Positions 62,864-64,000 of a DNA stretch of 64,000 nucleotides are shown here, in pieces. The position numbers were made by a program, and so were the translations under genes. Under the pieces are notes generated by a model that was not told where the DNA came from, ran no database searches, and saw nothing but the letters and a program-made list of their open reading frames with translations. Each line of letters starts with the position of its first letter. The first letter of the stretch is position 1. Source of the stretch: Cellulophaga baltica (GTDB lineage: Bacteria; Bacteroidota; Bacteroidia; Flavobacteriales; Flavobacteriaceae); assembly GCF_018861125.1 (NCBI RefSeq), contig NZ_JAHKQN010000018.1, positions 62,001-126,000 on the forward strand, given 5' to 3'.

Positions 62864-64000
62864 ATGGCAGTAGATTTACTACTCGGGCTTCAATGGGGAG
62901 ACGAAGGAAAAGGAAAAATAGTTGATGTACTAACTCAAAATTATGATATCATTGCTCGTTTTCAAGGTGGGCCAAATGCAGGTCATACATTAGAGTTTGA
63001 CGGAATTAAGCATGTTTTACACACAATTCCTTCTGGTATTTTTCACAAAGGTGCCATAAATATTGTGGGTAACGGTGTTGTAATAGATCCGGTTATTTTC
63101 CAAAAAGAACTTGACAATCTTGAAAAGTTTAATTTAGATATTCCATCTATATTATTAATATCAAGGAAAGCACATTTAATTTTACCAACACACCGTTTAC
63201 TTGATGCAGCTTCTGAAGCATCAAAAGGAAAAGCTAAAATTGGCTCTACTTTAAAAGGTATTGGCCCAACATACATGGACAAAACTGGTCGTAATGGTAT
63301 GCGAATTGGTGATTTAGAGTTTTCTGATTGGAAAGAAAAGTATCGTAACCTAGCTGATAAGCATGAAGCTATGATTAACTTTTACGATGTTGATATTCAG
63401 TATGATTTAAAAGAATTAGAAGAAGATTTCTTTAAAGCTGTTGAAACCTTAAAGAAACTTACTTTTATCGATAGCGAAGAATATTTATTTAATGCACAAC
63501 GTGAAGGTAAAAAAATACTTGCTGAAGGTGCTCAAGGTTCATTATTAGATATTGATTTTGGAACTTACCCTTTTGTAACTTCTTCAAATACTACTGCAGC
63601 TGGTGCTTGTACAGGTTTAGGCGTTGCCCCTAATAAAATTGGTGACGTAAAAGGTATTTTTAAGGCATATACAACCCGTGTTGGTAGTGGGCCTTTCCCT
63701 ACTGAACTTTTTGATGAAGATGGCGCAATAATGGCCAAAGTTGGTAACGAGTTTGGCGCTACTACAGGTAGAGCAAGGCGTTGTGGCTGGTTAGATTTAG
63801 TAGCATTAAAATATGCTGTTCAAATTAATGGCGTAACTGAGTTAATGATGATGAAAGGTGATGTGCTTAGTGGCTTCAAAACACTTAAAGTATGTACTGC
63901 TTATGAATATAAAGGCAAAACTATAACACACTTCCCTTATAATATTGAAGAAGAAAGTGTAACTCCTATTTATTCTGAAATGGATGGTTGGGCTGAAGAT
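62864..64000 (+). CDS. purA: Adenylosuccinate synthetase (3' end beyond window)
   Basis: PurA joins IMP and aspartate with GTP on the way to AMP. The frame from the ATG at 62864 is open to the window edge, 379 codons of an expected ~425. Motifs are the GTP-binding/catalytic start GLQWGDEGKGKIVDVL, GGPNAGHT, GPTYMDKTGRNGMRIGDL, EGAQGSLLDIDFGTYPFVT and GRARRCGWLDLVALKYA. It follows the Fur-family gene by 11 bases; the pairing may only reflect co-transcription. Confidence 0.93.
   Translation, partial: MAVDLLLGLQWGDEGKGKIVDVLTQNYDIIARFQGGPNAGHTLEFDGIKHVLHTIPSGIFHKGAINIVGNGVVIDPVIFQKELDNLEKFNLDIPSILLISRKAHLILPTHRLLDAASEASKGKAKIGSTLKGIGPTYMDKTGRNGMRIGDLEFSDWKEKYRNLADKHEAMINFYDVDIQYDLKELEEDFFKAVETLKKLTFIDSEEYLFNAQREGKKILAEGAQGSLLDIDFGTYPFVTSSNTTAAGACTGLGVAPNKIGDVKGIFKAYTTRVGSGPFPTELFDEDGAIMAKVGNEFGATTGRARRCGWLDLVALKYAVQINGVTELMMMKGDVLSGFKTLKVCTAYEYKGKTITHFPYNIEEESVTPIYSEMDGWAED

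Overview
The window is chromosomal DNA of a member of the Bacteroidota, almost certainly a flavobacterium (Flavobacteriaceae). It is AT-rich and densely packed with genes. Several start sites are preceded by the Bacteroidota -7 element TAnnTTTG. The gene content fits the same group: a giant SprB-type repeat protein, the gliding lipoprotein GldI, a Bacteroidota-type signal peptidase with a large insertion, and the block parA-parB-DUF5683-dapB-lepB-wbqC. I saw no rRNA, tRNA, CRISPR array, insertion sequence or prophage. The window cuts two genes: the giant repeat protein at the left edge and purA at the right edge.

Layout. 1-8168 (minus) is the N-terminal 2,722 codons of a giant secreted repeat protein. 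8641-16414 is a peptidoglycan-recycling locus: murQ and a DeoR regulator on the minus strand, diverging from nagB (fused to a PIG-L/LmbE domain), an AmpG-like transporter, a cytoplasmic GH3 glucosaminidase and anmK. 16725-20680 holds acetyl-CoA synthetase, a Bcr/CflA exporter and uridine kinase. 20715-24037 holds a DivIC/FtsB-like protein and two methylmalonyl-CoA mutase chains, the large one without a cobalamin-binding domain. 24038-24461 is a palindrome-rich spacer before the parA-parB-DUF5683-dapB-lepB-wbqC-DUF6122 run (to 30214). 30218-35023 (minus) is a small membrane protein, mutL, two rhomboids and an EEP-family protein; ribH and a TPR protein follow. 36559-42839 carries recF, a lipoprotein, a DUF721 protein, ndk, a PhoD-like lipoprotein, a DHH phosphoesterase, gldI and a cyclophilin-FKBP fusion. 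43035-51220 carries a GH5 cellulase-like lipoprotein, pepD, a DUF3810 protein and two secreted amidohydrolase-family proteins. 51282-56999 (minus) is a complete-looking molybdenum-cofactor operon. 57067-64000 carries a lipoprotein, an rRNA methyltransferase, an M48 protease, relA/spoT, a Fur-family regulator and purA.

How genes work together. The recycling locus can import anhydromuropeptides (AmpG-like), remove GlcNAc (GH3), phosphorylate anhydroMurNAc (AnmK), cleave the lactyl ether (MurQ) and deaminate glucosamine-6-P (NagB). No nagA is present here, and the deacetylase-family domain fused to NagB could fill that step. The moa/moe/mob genes cover molybdopterin synthesis, sulfur-carrier activation and metal insertion.

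The most interesting points are: the NagB-LmbE fusion as a possible deacetylase-deaminase; shared AGCAAAT operator-like repeats in the murQ/nagB divergent region; a mutase large chain ending before its B12 domain; a cluster of perfect palindromes before parAB; a MutL with both C-terminal metal motifs degenerate; and a pair of amidohydrolase proteins in which only one of three modules keeps the HxH metal motif.
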